64,000 bases of DNA from Rhodoferax sediminis (GCF_006970865.1 NZ_CP035503.1:1749001-1813000); one strand, 5' to 3'. Numbered from the stretch's first letter, positions 27,923 through 36,806 are shown. Numbers and translations are program-made. The notes: generated by a model from the sequence alone, not told the origin.

Positions 27923-28959
27923 ACACCTTTGCCTGGATACCTGTGCGCACGATCGGTGAGGCTGCCGCCCTGGCATCAGACACGGTGGCCGACGCGATGT
28001 GCGTGGCGCCCACCGATCCCGGCAACGCCGCAAGCGGCGTGGTCAAGGCCGGCGGCATCGACCTGCTCGATCTCATGAAGGAGCAAATGCTGTCTCCGGC
28101 GACGCTGGTCAGCCTGACGGCGATTCCCGGGCTGGCGCGCATCGAGGAACAAGCCGATGGCGGCCTGCGCGTGGGCGCGATGACCACGCTGGCCGACCTG
28201 GCTGCACACGCCCTTGTGCGGCGCCGCTGGCCTGCGCTGGCCGACGCCGCCGGCGGGTCGGCCAGCCCGCAGATTAGGCATGTCGCGACTCTGGGCGGCA
28301 ACCTGCTGCAGCGGCCCCGTTGCTGGTACTTCCGTGCCGCCGAGTTTCACTGCCTGCGCAAGGGCGGCGGCCACTGCTTCGCCCTCGACGGCGAGAACGC
28401 CTACCACGCGATCTTCGACAACCGCAGCTGCGCGATCGTCCATCCGTCGACGGCCGCCACGGTGCTGGTGGCGCTGGGTGCGGTGGTCGAACTCGCCAAT
28501 GCCGGGGCGGCCGTGCGCCGGATCCTTCTGGAAGACTTCCTTGTCCCGCCCGGCCGCGACCTTCAGCGCGAGAACGACCTCCAGCCCCACGAGATACTGA
28601 CGGCCGTCGTGCTGCCGGCGCGGCCCCCCGGCGTGCGCATGGCGCACCAGAAAATCAGCCAGAAGGCGTCGTTCGACTGGCCGCTGGCAGACGTCGCTGT
28701 CGTGCTCGACGTCGGCGCCGATGGCACTTGCCGCTGGGCCTCGATTGTGCTGGGTGCCGCGGCGCCCGTACCGCACCGCGCCAAGGCGGCCGAAGCCGCG
28801 CTTGCGGGCCAGCGCATCACCGACGCGGCGGCAAAAGACGCAGCCCACGCGGCCCTGGAAGGGGCCACGCCGTTGACGCAGAACACCTACAAGTTGGCCC
28901 TGTTCGAGACGCTCGTGCGCCGCACGATCCTGCAGGCCGTGGACCTGGAGAAAAAATGA
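27919..28959 (+). CDS. Molybdenum hydroxylase, FAD subunit
   Basis: A 346-residue FAD_binding_5/CO_deh_flav_C protein that passes electrons to the acceptor. FAD-loop motifs (VGAMTTLADLAAH, ATLGGNLLQRPRCWYFR) are present. A cysteine-bearing insert (RCWYFRAAEFHCLRKGGGHC, then NRSCAIVHPS) matches the extra [4Fe-4S] site of PaoB and 4-hydroxybenzoyl-CoA reductase beta. Its stop overlaps a tiny Tat-leader ORF that has lost its gene. Confidence 0.9.
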   Translation: MNTFAWIPVRTIGEAAALASDTVADAMCVAPTDPGNAASGVVKAGGIDLLDLMKEQMLSPATLVSLTAIPGLARIEEQADGGLRVGAMTTLADLAAHALVRRRWPALADAAGGSASPQIRHVATLGGNLLQRPRCWYFRAAEFHCLRKGGGHCFALDGENAYHAIFDNRSCAIVHPSTAATVLVALGAVVELANAGAAVRRILLEDFLVPPGRDLQRENDLQPHEILTAVVLPARPPGVRMAHQKISQKASFDWPLADVAVVLDVGADGTCRWASIVLGAAAPVPHRAKAAEAALAGQRITDAAAKDAAHAALEGATPLTQNTYKLALFETLVRRTILQAVDLEKK

Positions 28960-29024
28960 TGACACGACGCCAAATCAATACGGGAGTCCCCCCGGGCGCC
29001 GCGCTCGCCGCCGTGATCAGGTAA
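28956..29024 (+). pseudogene. Decapitated Tat signal peptide ORF
   Basis: A 22-codon frame starts at ATG 28956, overlapping the FAD-subunit stop (ATGATG). It reads MMTRRQINTG... and an alanine-rich stretch ending AAVIR. The twin-arginine start looks like a Tat leader whose mature protein is missing. It ends where the 3' end of the minus-strand ABC permease (29017) begins. A run of six C lies inside it. Probably a remnant of a fourth gene of the hydroxylase operon. Confidence 0.45.
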
Positions 29025-29811
29025 TCAGCCGCGGGTACATCCAGCCGCCGATCCACACCAACATGGCGAGCCCAGCAGCCAGCACGCTGAAGTCCATGCC
29101 GAGGCCGAGCGTCGTGGCGCCCCCCACCAGCATCAGCGAACGCAGGCCGTCGACGACGTAGCTCAGCGGGTTGGCATGCGCCACGACCTTCAGCCACGTC
29201 GGCATGATGTCGGTCGGGTAGATCGCGTTGCTGGCGAAGAACAGCGGCATCGTCAGAACTTGCCCGATGCCCATGAAGCGCTCGCGCGTCTTGACGATGC
29301 AGGCGATGATCAGCGAGAAAGTCGAGAATAGCGCCGCGCCCAGCAGCACCAGCGCCACTACGCCGAGCAGCGCCTGCGGGCTCCAGACCAGCGAGACGCC
29401 GAGCGCTACCGCCAAACCATACACGATGACCGCCTGGGTCAAGGCTCTCACGCCAGAGGCCAGCGCCTTGCCCAGCACCAGCGCCGTGCGCGGCGTGGGG
29501 CTGGCAAGGAATTTGTGCACGATGCCCAGGTCGCGCTCCCAAATCACCGAGATGCCATTGAAGATGGCGACGAACAGCACGCTCTGCGCCAGGATGCCGG
29601 GCACCAGGAAGGCCATGTAGTCGACACCGCCGGTGGGGATGGCATGCGCCCGCGCGAAGACCTGGCCGAACACCAGCAGCCACAGCATCGGCTGGATCGC
29701 CCGCGTCAGCAGCTCGGTCGGGTCGTGGCGCAGCTTGTGCATGTCCATGCCCGTGATGGCGGCCACCTTGGCGACATAGCGCAGGCTGCGTACGGAAAAG
29801 TTCGGCGCCAT
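29017..29811 (-). CDS. ABC-2 type transporter permease (DrrB-like)
   Basis: A 264-residue permease with about six transmembrane segments and the ABC2_membrane signature near FSLIIACIVKTRERFMGIGQVLTMPLFFASNAIYP. It pairs with the ATPase encoded 16 bases upstream to form a DrrAB-type exporter for drugs, lipids or similar hydrophobic compounds. ATG 29811 (MAPNFSVRSLRYVAKV) is chosen; longer readings run into the ATPase gene. The gene converges on the hydroxylase operon. Confidence 0.9.
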   Translation of the reverse strand: MAPNFSVRSLRYVAKVAAITGMDMHKLRHDPTELLTRAIQPMLWLLVFGQVFARAHAIPTGGVDYMAFLVPGILAQSVLFVAIFNGISVIWERDLGIVHKFLASPTPRTALVLGKALASGVRALTQAVIVYGLAVALGVSLVWSPQALLGVVALVLLGAALFSTFSLIIACIVKTRERFMGIGQVLTMPLFFASNAIYPTDIMPTWLKVVAHANPLSYVVDGLRSLMLVGGATTLGLGMDFSVLAAGLAMLVWIGGWMYPRLIT

Positions 29812-29827
29812 CGTGTTTCCCGCCTGT

Positions 29828-30670
29828 TCAGGCCAGCCGCTGGCTGGACTGCCGCGTATGGGAGGTCTCGCCATAGGCGCCGGCGGCCTCGGCCGACTCG
29901 CCGGTGTAGTGCGCAAATAGTTCGTCGAGCGTCGCACCGGGCTGGCCACTGGCTGCACGCAGCTCGACCAGAGAGCCGCAGACCACCAGTTTGCCTGCCC
30001 GCAGGATGCCAAAGCGCGAGCACAGCGCCTGCGCCTCTTCCATGTAATGGGTGGTCATGAAGATCGTGGTCTCGTACTTCGCCCGAAGCTCGCGAATATG
30101 CGCCCACACCGTGTCGCGAGCCACTGGATCGAGCCCCACTGTCGGCTCGTCGAGAAACAGCAGCCGCGGCCGGTGCAACATGGACTGCGCGATCTCCAGG
30201 CGGCGGATCATGCCGCCCGAGTAGGTGGCGACCAGCCGCCCGGCGGCATCCTGCAGGTCCATGAAGGCCAGCGCTTCGGCGATGCGTTGCGCCCGTTCGG
30301 CGCGCGGGATGTCATACAGGCTCGCGAACACGAACAGGTTCTCGTAGCCGGTGAGCTCGCCGTCGGCCGACAGCGCCTGCGGCACGTAGCCGATCGCGGC
30401 GCGCACCGAGGTTGCCTCGCTGACGACATCCAGTCCTTCGACGCGTGCGCTGCCCGAGCTTGGCGGCAGCAGCGTTGTCAGCATCTTGATCAGCGTGCTC
30501 TTGCCGGCGCCGTTTCTTCCGAGCAGGCCGAAGACTTCGCCTTCGGCCACCGTCAGGTCGAGGTGGTCCACCACCACGTGGTCACCGAAGCGGCGTGTCA
30601 ATGCCTGCGTCTGCAGCGCCAACGGCGCGGGAGCCACACTGTCGCTGCCGGGCAGGATCAGGTTGGCCAC
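29828..30670 (-). CDS. ABC transporter ATP-binding protein (DrrA-like)
   Basis: A 280-residue ATPase with Walker A GRNGAGKST near residue 52, signature YSGGMIRRLEIAQS near 145, Walker B LLFLDEPTVGLDP near 165 and the switch His in MTTHYMEEAQ. The ORF after the signature resembles daunorubicin-resistance DrrA proteins. It forms an operon with the permease downstream. The substrate is unknown. Confidence 0.92.
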   Translation of the reverse strand: MANLILPGSDSVAPAPLALQTQALTRRFGDHVVVDHLDLTVAEGEVFGLLGRNGAGKSTLIKMLTTLLPPSSGSARVEGLDVVSEATSVRAAIGYVPQALSADGELTGYENLFVFASLYDIPRAERAQRIAEALAFMDLQDAAGRLVATYSGGMIRRLEIAQSMLHRPRLLFLDEPTVGLDPVARDTVWAHIRELRAKYETTIFMTTHYMEEAQALCSRFGILRAGKLVVCGSLVELRAASGQPGATLDELFAHYTGESAEAAGAYGETSHTRQSSQRLA

Positions 30671-30689
30671 AGGATTTCCGGGGGCGGTG

Positions 30690-30962
30690 TCAGCGCCCAG
30701 TCACGAGGCCGGCTGCCGCTTGCTGCTGTCGCTGCCGGGCCAGTGCCACCAACTGGGCCTGGGTCGGATGATCCACGGTTTCCCAGCCCGTGATGTGGGG
30801 CGCCAGCGCAGGACGGTGCTTGCCGACATAGTGGCGGAAGTCCGCCTGCGCCGTGTGCGACCCGGTCACCAGGATCGACGCGATGCCGGCGAGCGCATCG
30901 CAGACCTCGCCATAGAATTCATGCCCGGCCGCGTTGATTTGTAGGGATGATCGTGTTGTCAC
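30690..30962 (-). pseudogene. C-terminal remnant of a baeRF-type translational machinery protein
   Basis: About 90 residues matching only the C-terminal half of the small proteins NCBI names 'translational machinery protein' (eRF1-like, baeRF group). The matched part runs FYGEVCDALAGIASILVTG through ETVDHPTQAQLVALARQ. Full-length relatives begin about 45 residues earlier with a VWIDH segment that is absent here. A GTG at 30962 is a possible start and lies next to a predicted FNR-type promoter, so the fragment might still be expressed. The frame remains open to 31004. Confidence 0.55.
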
Positions 30963-30997
30963 GTTAATCACTCTAGGGTACGACGACGCGCATGGAC

Positions 30998-31011
30998 TTG
31001 ACACAGCGCAA
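30998..31011. promoter_or_regulatory. FNR-like box (baeRF remnant)
   Basis: TTGACACAGCGCAA is nearly identical to the box at 19305. A TAGAGT -10 on the minus strand at the class II distance would start transcription near 30963. Confidence 0.4.
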
Positions 31012-31022
31012 GGTCGGTGCCG

Positions 31023-33590
31023 TCAGGCACGCCTGGAGCTTTTGTGCGTCGTCATGCGGGCATAGAAAAATCGCTTGGCCCCTTCGACCAGCACCAGGTA
31101 GGCTAGCACCATGCCGGTCAGCCACGCGAAGAAAATGGCGGGTGGCGACTCGAAATGGAACAGCGGGCCCAGCGGCGTGAAGGGCAGCAGCAGGGCCAGG
31201 GCTACGACGGCCACCGAGGCCGCCGTCAGCACCGCGCTGGGCCGGCTGGCCCAGGGCCTGCCGCGGGTGCGGATGACGAAGATCACCAGCACTTGGGTCA
31301 CCAGCGACTCGATGAACCAGCCGGTATGGAACAGAGCCTCATCCGCGTGCAGCACCCGCAGCAGGATCCAGAAGGTCAATGCGTCGAAGGCCGAGCTGAT
31401 CAGGCCGAACAGCCACATATAGCGCTGGATGAAGCCCATATCCAGCGTGCGCGGGCGGCGCAGGTCGCTGGCATCGACCCGGTCCAGGGGAATGGCCGCC
31501 TCCGACAGGTCGTACAGCACATTGTTGAGCAGGATCTGCGTGGGCAACATCGGCAGGAAGGGCAAGAACACCGAGGCGCCCGCCATGCTCAGCATGTTTC
31601 CGAAGTTGGAACTGGTTCCCATCATGATGTACTTCATCACGTTGCCGAAGGTGCGCCGGCCTTCGAGCACGCCTTCGTGCAGCACCGCAAGGTCGTGGTC
31701 GAGCATCACCATGTCGGCCACCTCGCGCGCCACATCGACCGCAGAGTCCACCGTGAGGCCGACGTCGGCCGAGCGCAGCGGCGGCGCGTCGTTGATGCCG
31801 TCGCCCAGGTAGCCGACCACATAGCCACGCGCCTTGAGCGCGAGCACGATGCGGTTCTTCTGGGCCGGGTTGACACGACAGAAGAGGGTGGTGTGGCCGA
31901 CCCGCGCACGTAGCGCCGCCTCGTCCATATGCGCGATCTCCTGGCCGGTCAGCACGCCCTTGACTGGCAGTTTCAGCAGCGTGCACAGGTGCTGGGTCAC
32001 GAGTTCACTGTCGCCGCTGACGATCTTCACGGCCACGCCGCTTTTCGCCAGTGCGGCCAGCGCGGCACCGGCGCCGGCCTTGGGCGGATCGATGAAGGCG
32101 GCAAAGCCCGCGAACACCAGGTCGCTCTCGTCGCGCACGTCGGCATGCAGGTGATCCGCGGACACCTCCCGCCAGGCGACGCCGAGCACGCGCAGACCCT
32201 CCCGCTCCAGGCCGTGGCAGCGTTCACGCAGGCCTTCGCGCGCGGCCGTATCCAGCGGCACCATCGAGCGCCCTTCATCCTGCTCGCAGCGGTCGCACAG
32301 CGCGAGCACGTCCTCGGGCGCGCCCTTGACCACCAGCCAGCGCGCATCGCCGCGATCGACCAGCACCGAGACGCGCCGGCGCTCGAAGTCGAAGGGCACC
32401 TCGTCCATCTTCTGCCAGGCCGAAATGTCCACTGGGCGCGCCAGAATGGCCTCGTCGAGCGGGCTGCGCAGGCCGCTTTCGAAGACGCTGTTGAGATAGG
32501 CCAGCATCAGCACGTGGGGTGTGTCGCGTCCGTCCACGTCCACGCAGCGCGCGAGGCTGATCTTTGCTTCGGTCAGCGTACCGGTCTTGTCGGTGCACAG
32601 CACGTCCATTGCGCCGAGGTTCTGGATCGAGGCCAGGCGCTTGACGATCACGCGGCGCTTGGCCATGCGCATCGCGCCGCGCGACAGCGTGACCGAGACC
32701 ACCATCGGCAGCAGCTCCGGCGTCAGGCCGACCGCGAGCGCGATGGCGAACAGGAAGGAGTCCAGCAGCGGCCTGTGCAGCACCAGGTTGACCAGCATGA
32801 CAAACAGGACCAGCAGCAGCGTGATGCGCATCAGCAGCATGCCGAAGCGGTGCATGCCGATTTCGAAGGCGGTGGGCGGCGGCTCGGCCTGGATGCTGTG
32901 CGCCACTTCGCCCAGCGCGGTTGCCCCCCCGGTGGCCATGACTTGCATCCGGGCGCTGCCGCTGACCACCGTGCTGCCCATGAAGGCCGCGTTGAGGGCC
33001 TGCTGCAGCTCCGTGGCGCCGGGTTCGAGCAGCCCTGGCCGCTTCTCGACCGGGTAGGACTCGCCAGTGAGCAGACCCTGGTTCACGAAGAAGTCGCGCG
33101 CCTCGAGCAGCCGGCCGTCGGCCGGCACACGGTCGCCGGCGGACAGCAGCACCAGATCGCCCGGCACGAGCTCGTCCACCGGGACCTCTTGCGTATGGGT
33201 ATCGCGTAACACGCTGGCGCGCAGCGCCACCGATTCGCGCAGCTTCTGCGCGGCGAGGTTGGCGCGATGCTCTTGCACGAAATCCAGCGCCACGCTCAAA
33301 AGCACTATCAACAGGATGATCGTGAAGTTGGTCAGGTCGCCGGTCAGGGCTGAGACCGCGCTGGCGGCCAGCAGAATAAGCACCAGTGGATTGCGAAAGC
33401 GCGCCAGGAACTGCAGCAGCAGCGCCTGGCGCTTGCGCGACTCGAAGCTGTTCGGACCGAAGCGCGCGAGCGCCTGCTGCGCCTCGGCTTGCGACAGGCC
33501 CCCGCTCCCGGTTGGCGCTGCCTCCAGCCACCAGGGCTGGGCGGGGCCGGCAGGAGCGGGGGGCGTACTGATCAGGCGCGCAGTACGCAT
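31023..33590 (-). CDS. mgtA: Mg2+-type P-type ATPase
   Basis: An 855-residue P3B ATPase that imports Mg2+. It has LTGESYPVEK near residue 195, the phosphorylation motif CTDKTGTLT near 338, and hinge GDGINDAPPLRSADVGL near 600. The family-specific sequence GTSSNFGNMLSMAGASVFLPFLP and the following LNNVLYDLSE segment identify the MgtA/MgtB group over Ca2+ pumps. The N-terminal start at 33590 gives the usual cation-ATPase domain. No MgtC or leader peptide gene is visible. Its place inside the stress block suggests ion homeostasis at low energy, which is inference. Confidence 0.93.
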   Translation of the reverse strand: MRTARLISTPPAPAGPAQPWWLEAAPTGSGGLSQAEAQQALARFGPNSFESRKRQALLLQFLARFRNPLVLILLAASAVSALTGDLTNFTIILLIVLLSVALDFVQEHRANLAAQKLRESVALRASVLRDTHTQEVPVDELVPGDLVLLSAGDRVPADGRLLEARDFFVNQGLLTGESYPVEKRPGLLEPGATELQQALNAAFMGSTVVSGSARMQVMATGGATALGEVAHSIQAEPPPTAFEIGMHRFGMLLMRITLLLVLFVMLVNLVLHRPLLDSFLFAIALAVGLTPELLPMVVSVTLSRGAMRMAKRRVIVKRLASIQNLGAMDVLCTDKTGTLTEAKISLARCVDVDGRDTPHVLMLAYLNSVFESGLRSPLDEAILARPVDISAWQKMDEVPFDFERRRVSVLVDRGDARWLVVKGAPEDVLALCDRCEQDEGRSMVPLDTAAREGLRERCHGLEREGLRVLGVAWREVSADHLHADVRDESDLVFAGFAAFIDPPKAGAGAALAALAKSGVAVKIVSGDSELVTQHLCTLLKLPVKGVLTGQEIAHMDEAALRARVGHTTLFCRVNPAQKNRIVLALKARGYVVGYLGDGINDAPPLRSADVGLTVDSAVDVAREVADMVMLDHDLAVLHEGVLEGRRTFGNVMKYIMMGTSSNFGNMLSMAGASVFLPFLPMLPTQILLNNVLYDLSEAAIPLDRVDASDLRRPRTLDMGFIQRYMWLFGLISSAFDALTFWILLRVLHADEALFHTGWFIESLVTQVLVIFVIRTRGRPWASRPSAVLTAASVAVVALALLLPFTPLGPLFHFESPPAIFFAWLTGMVLAYLVLVEGAKRFFYARMTTHKSSRRA

Positions 33591-33668
33591 TTTTGTGAAG
33601 GCGCTGCGTGCGCCGCTGCAAGTCGCATTTCGCCATCAGCGCCGCAGGCATGCTTCATGTCGTACGCC

Positions 33669-34004
33669 ATGGTGAATTCCTTTCGCGCAAAGAAGCTGTC
33701 GGAGTTTCATACTGATGCGGTAGCTGGTTGCGGGCACAAGACTAGGTATGTGGACTGCCGCACCATGCGGATGGCTGGTGTTCTTGGCGTGTTGCTTTCC
33801 GTGGTGCTCGTTTTACCTCTGCCGTTGGTGAATGTCCCTTGCGGCATCGCACTGGTGCTGCTTTCACTCGGGGGGTTATATGAGGACGGCCTTTTTTTGA
33901 TATTGGGCTTCGTTGCCGGATTCGCATCGCTTGGGCTGACCGCAGCTGTTGTGATTTTTTCTTTGCGCGTCGGCAAGCAGATTCTGTTGCTCTGGCATTT
34001 CTGA
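33669..34004 (+). pseudogene. C-terminal fragment of an ExoD-like membrane protein
   Basis: About 111 residues with two or three hydrophobic helices. The segment MAGVLGVLLSVVLVLPLPL, then GIALVLLSLGGLYEDGLFLILG, resembles the C-terminal half of ExoD-family exopolysaccharide proteins, which are about 200 residues. The first 30 residues do not match the family, and the N-terminal half is missing. It is divergent from the Mg ATPase. It could be a degraded gene or a short membrane protein; I favour degradation. Confidence 0.45.
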
Positions 34005-34016
34005 GTATCCTGAAGA

Positions 34017-35453
34017 TCATTGACGCAATGTCGCTGCGCGCTCTTCGCCGCTGAGCGGCTCGGCCATTGCAGATAGTTCATTCAAAACGGCGATGTCGGC
34101 TTCGGATGCATCGCCCTGGCGGGCCAGCAGGCGCGCGCGCAGCACCGGTAGCGGCGCCTCGCAGGCCACAATCGAAAACGGCACGCCGAGCGCGCGTGCC
34201 AGCGCAAGCGCCTCGGTTCTTTCCGCGCGGCGCAGGAACGCGGCGTCGAGGATCACCGGGAAGCCCGCCTGCAATGCGATGCGCGTTATTTTGAACAGGT
34301 GGCCGTAGGTGCGCGCCGAGGCCGTGGCGTCGTACAGGTTCAGTCCCCTGGCGCGTGAATCCTCGAGCATGCCAAGCCCGAACAGGCGCTTGCGCTCCAC
34401 ATCCGAGCGCAGTCTGATGGCGCCCTCGCTCTCCAGCAGGCGCTGCGAGACGAATGTCTTGCCTGACCCCGGCAGGCCGTGGGTGATGAACAGCCGGGCG
34501 TTGCCCCGCTGTGTCCAATCCAGCGCAATGTCCAGGTACTTGCGCGCGGCGGTGCCGCCCGCGCCGCGGAGGTGTTCCACCTGGGCTCGCACCAGTGCCC
34601 GGTAAACCACCGAAAAGCGCAAGCCGGGCAGGCCGTCATGGTCACCTGTCCGGTCGAGCCACCCGTTGATGAAGCGAAAGGCGAAGTCGCGCCGATGCTG
34701 GGCGGCGAAGTCCATCATGACGAACGCCGCGTCGTCGAGCACGTCGATCCAGCGCAGCGCCGGGTCGAACTCGATGCAATCGAAGGCGGCAATGGTGCCA
34801 TCGAGGCTCACCACGTTGGCCAGGTGCAGGTCACCGTGGCATTCGCGCACACGGCCGTTTGCCTTGCGCGATGTCCACAAGGGCGCCAATGTGACGGCTT
34901 GGGCTTCGAGCCAGGCCCGCAGAGCGGCGTGCTCCGTGTCGCTTGCCAACGTTTGCACGCGCTCGAGCGCCGCCAGCGCGGCGCTGCGCCGGAGTTCGGC
35001 GCTGGCGAAACGGCTCGTGGCCGCGGCGCCCGGCGTACGCTCGTGAAAATCGGCGAGCAGCGCGGCCAGCCGATCGACATCGCCGGCGGCAAGGCGGCCT
35101 GCGTCAAGCTGCTCGCTAAACAGCGCGCCCGAAGCAAAGCGGCGCATGCGCACCGCATATTCCAGGGTTGGACCCGGGCCATCGAGTACCGGCGACTCCA
35201 GCGTGCCGGTGATACGCGTGACGCCAAGATACAACGAGGGCGCCAGCCTGTGGTTCAGCCGCACCTCTTCTTCGCAGAAATGCTGGCGCGCCTGCAGTGT
35301 GCCGTAGTCGACGAAAGGCAGCCGTACCGGCTTTTTGATCTTGTAAGCGGTGTCGCTCGTCAGCAGCACCCACGAGATAAGGGTTTCGATGAGTCGGGCA
35401 TCCAGCGCACGAGCCAGTGCTTTGACGAGAGCAGTGGAGTCAACAGTTTGCAT
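34017..35453 (-). CDS. Aminoglycoside phosphotransferase-like / P-loop kinase fusion
   Basis: A 478-residue two-domain protein. The N-terminal half is APH-like with CHGDLHLANV and AFDCIEFDP (the catalytic and metal-binding motifs); the C-terminal half is an AAA_33-type kinase with Walker A GLPGSGKTF near residue 335. Such fusions occur across proteobacteria; substrates are unknown, and sugar or small-molecule phosphorylation is likely. ATG 35453 (MQTVDSTALVKALARAL) is preferred over a TTG at 35504, which lies inside an FNR-type box. Divergent from phaB. Confidence 0.85.
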   Translation of the reverse strand: MQTVDSTALVKALARALDARLIETLISWVLLTSDTAYKIKKPVRLPFVDYGTLQARQHFCEEEVRLNHRLAPSLYLGVTRITGTLESPVLDGPGPTLEYAVRMRRFASGALFSEQLDAGRLAAGDVDRLAALLADFHERTPGAAATSRFASAELRRSAALAALERVQTLASDTEHAALRAWLEAQAVTLAPLWTSRKANGRVRECHGDLHLANVVSLDGTIAAFDCIEFDPALRWIDVLDDAAFVMMDFAAQHRRDFAFRFINGWLDRTGDHDGLPGLRFSVVYRALVRAQVEHLRGAGGTAARKYLDIALDWTQRGNARLFITHGLPGSGKTFVSQRLLESEGAIRLRSDVERKRLFGLGMLEDSRARGLNLYDATASARTYGHLFKITRIALQAGFPVILDAAFLRRAERTEALALARALGVPFSIVACEAPLPVLRARLLARQGDASEADIAVLNELSAMAEPLSGEERAATLRQ

Positions 35454-35490
35454 CCTGGGGCGAGGGTAAGCCACGAAAGTGGCGTTGGAC

Positions 35491-35504
35491 TTGATGTCTG
35501 TCAA
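35491..35504. promoter_or_regulatory. FNR-type box (phaB)
   Basis: TTGATGTCTGTCAA lies 58 bases before the phaB ATG. Its centre is about 41 bases from a start predicted after a weak TAGGCT -10 (35527-35532). Confidence 0.6.
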
Positions 35505-35561
35505 ATGCGTGGTGCTTCCACCTCGTTAGGCTGAACCTTTGTAATTCTTCAGGAGCGGCAC

Positions 35562-36311
35562 ATGGCAACAACGAGACGCATCGCTGTGATAACCGGTGGC
35601 ACGGGAGGACTCGGTGAGGCGGTTTGCAGACGCCTGGCCGATGACGACTTCACGGTTGTGGCACTGCATTCGCCCGGGAACCAACAAGTACAGGCTTGGC
35701 AGACGGCGCAGGAGGCGGTGGGTTACCACTTTGGAACGGTGGGGGTTGACGTCGCAAGTTTCGATTCCTGCGCGGCTGCGGCGCAGGCCATCCACCAGCA
35801 ACATGGCCCTGTGTCCGTGCTGGTCAACAACGCCGGCATCACGCGCGATGCGAGTTTTCGCAAGATGACCCCGCAAGCGTGGGACGCGGTGCTGCGCACC
35901 AATCTCGACTCGATGTTCAACATGACGCGGCAAATCATCGAAGACATGCTTTCCCTCGGCTGGGGCCGCATCGTCAACATCTCGTCGGTCAACGGCCAGC
36001 GCGGCGCCTTTGGTCAGGCCAACTATGCGGCGTCGAAGGCCGGCATCCACGGTTTCACGAAGACGCTGGCACTGGAATTCGCCAGCAAGAACATCACCGT
36101 CAACACCATTTCGCCTGGCTATCTGCGCACGCGCATGGTCGAGAAAATGCCACCCGACGTGCTGCGCGAGCGAATCCTCCCGCAGATCCCCGTGGGCCGC
36201 CTCGGCGAGCCGGCCGAGGTCGCCGAACTGGTAGCCTACCTGGCTTCAGAGCGTGCGGCCTTCGTCACTGGCGCCAATGTGGCAATCAACGGCGGCCAGC
36301 ATATGTACTGA
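35562..36311 (+). CDS. phaB: Acetoacetyl-CoA reductase
   Basis: An NADPH-dependent short-chain reductase of 249 residues that makes (R)-3-hydroxybutyryl-CoA, the monomer for polyhydroxybutyrate. It has the cofactor motif TGGTGGLG near residue 12, LVNNAGITRD near 87 and the catalytic Ser/Tyr/Lys pattern in NISSVNGQRGAFGQANYAAS. AGGAG precedes the start. It is separated from phaC by about 3.3 kb but shares an FNR-type promoter pattern with it. It converges on hsp20. Confidence 0.93.
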   Translation: MATTRRIAVITGGTGGLGEAVCRRLADDDFTVVALHSPGNQQVQAWQTAQEAVGYHFGTVGVDVASFDSCAAAAQAIHQQHGPVSVLVNNAGITRDASFRKMTPQAWDAVLRTNLDSMFNMTRQIIEDMLSLGWGRIVNISSVNGQRGAFGQANYAASKAGIHGFTKTLALEFASKNITVNTISPGYLRTRMVEKMPPDVLRERILPQIPVGRLGEPAEVAELVAYLASERAAFVTGANVAINGGQHMY

Positions 36312-36324
36312 CCGCCGCCCGACC

Positions 36325-36755
36325 TTATTGCACCGCCAGCTTCTTGGACGCGGCGGTAGCCTTTTTCGGCAACTCCAGCGTCAGTACGCCATCGGCGTAC
36401 TTGGCCTGTGCCTTGGTATCGTCCACATCTTGCGCCAAGCTGAAAGTGCGCGAAACGTTGCCGTAATAGCGCTCGCTGCGCAGTACTTTGTTGCCGTTGC
36501 CCTTGGTTTCCTTTTCCTGTTTGACCTCGGCGTCGATCTGTACGACGTTGCCGTCAATGCGCACGTTGATGTCTTCCTTCTTGACACCTGGCAGGTCAGC
36601 CTTGACCACGTAGGTATTGTCCTTTTCCGAAAGGTCCAGGCGCATGTCAAGGACTGGGGGGGCATCTCGAACTGGGCCGGCGCAAAGAAGCGGCGCAGGG
36701 CCGATTCGAAGGGGTCGGTGAAGCCGGGTTCGAATACACGCAGATGGTTTGCCAT
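36325..36755 (-). CDS. Hsp20/alpha-crystallin small heat-shock protein (frameshifted)
   Basis: A holding chaperone. The N-terminus MANHLRVFEPGFTDPFESAL starts at 36755 after AAGAGG. The alpha-crystallin domain (DMRLDLSEKDNTYVVKADLP to GVLTLELPKK) continues in another frame from about 36650. The switch is at seven C on the coding strand (36656-36662 on plus). One extra C would give an unbroken 143-residue protein. This is the same one-C deficit as in the split kinase at 21236, so a base-calling error is likely, though a true mutation is possible. Probably co-transcribed with the BON gene. Confidence 0.8.
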
Positions 36756-36806
36756 GATGATCCTCTTGGGTTGGTTGAAAAATGGAAGAAAGAGGGCCGG
36801 CCATTG

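Noticed and set aside
25367..28033. Very long open frame on the minus strand opposite the molybdenum hydroxylase genes
   Set aside because: It is antisense to three well-supported subunits, is rich in Arg/His/Ala and has no recognisable domain; such frames are common in high-GC DNA.
35454..35504. Upstream TTG start for the phosphotransferase/kinase fusion
   Set aside because: The extension lies inside the FNR-type box, lacks a ribosome site and does not match the family N-terminus.
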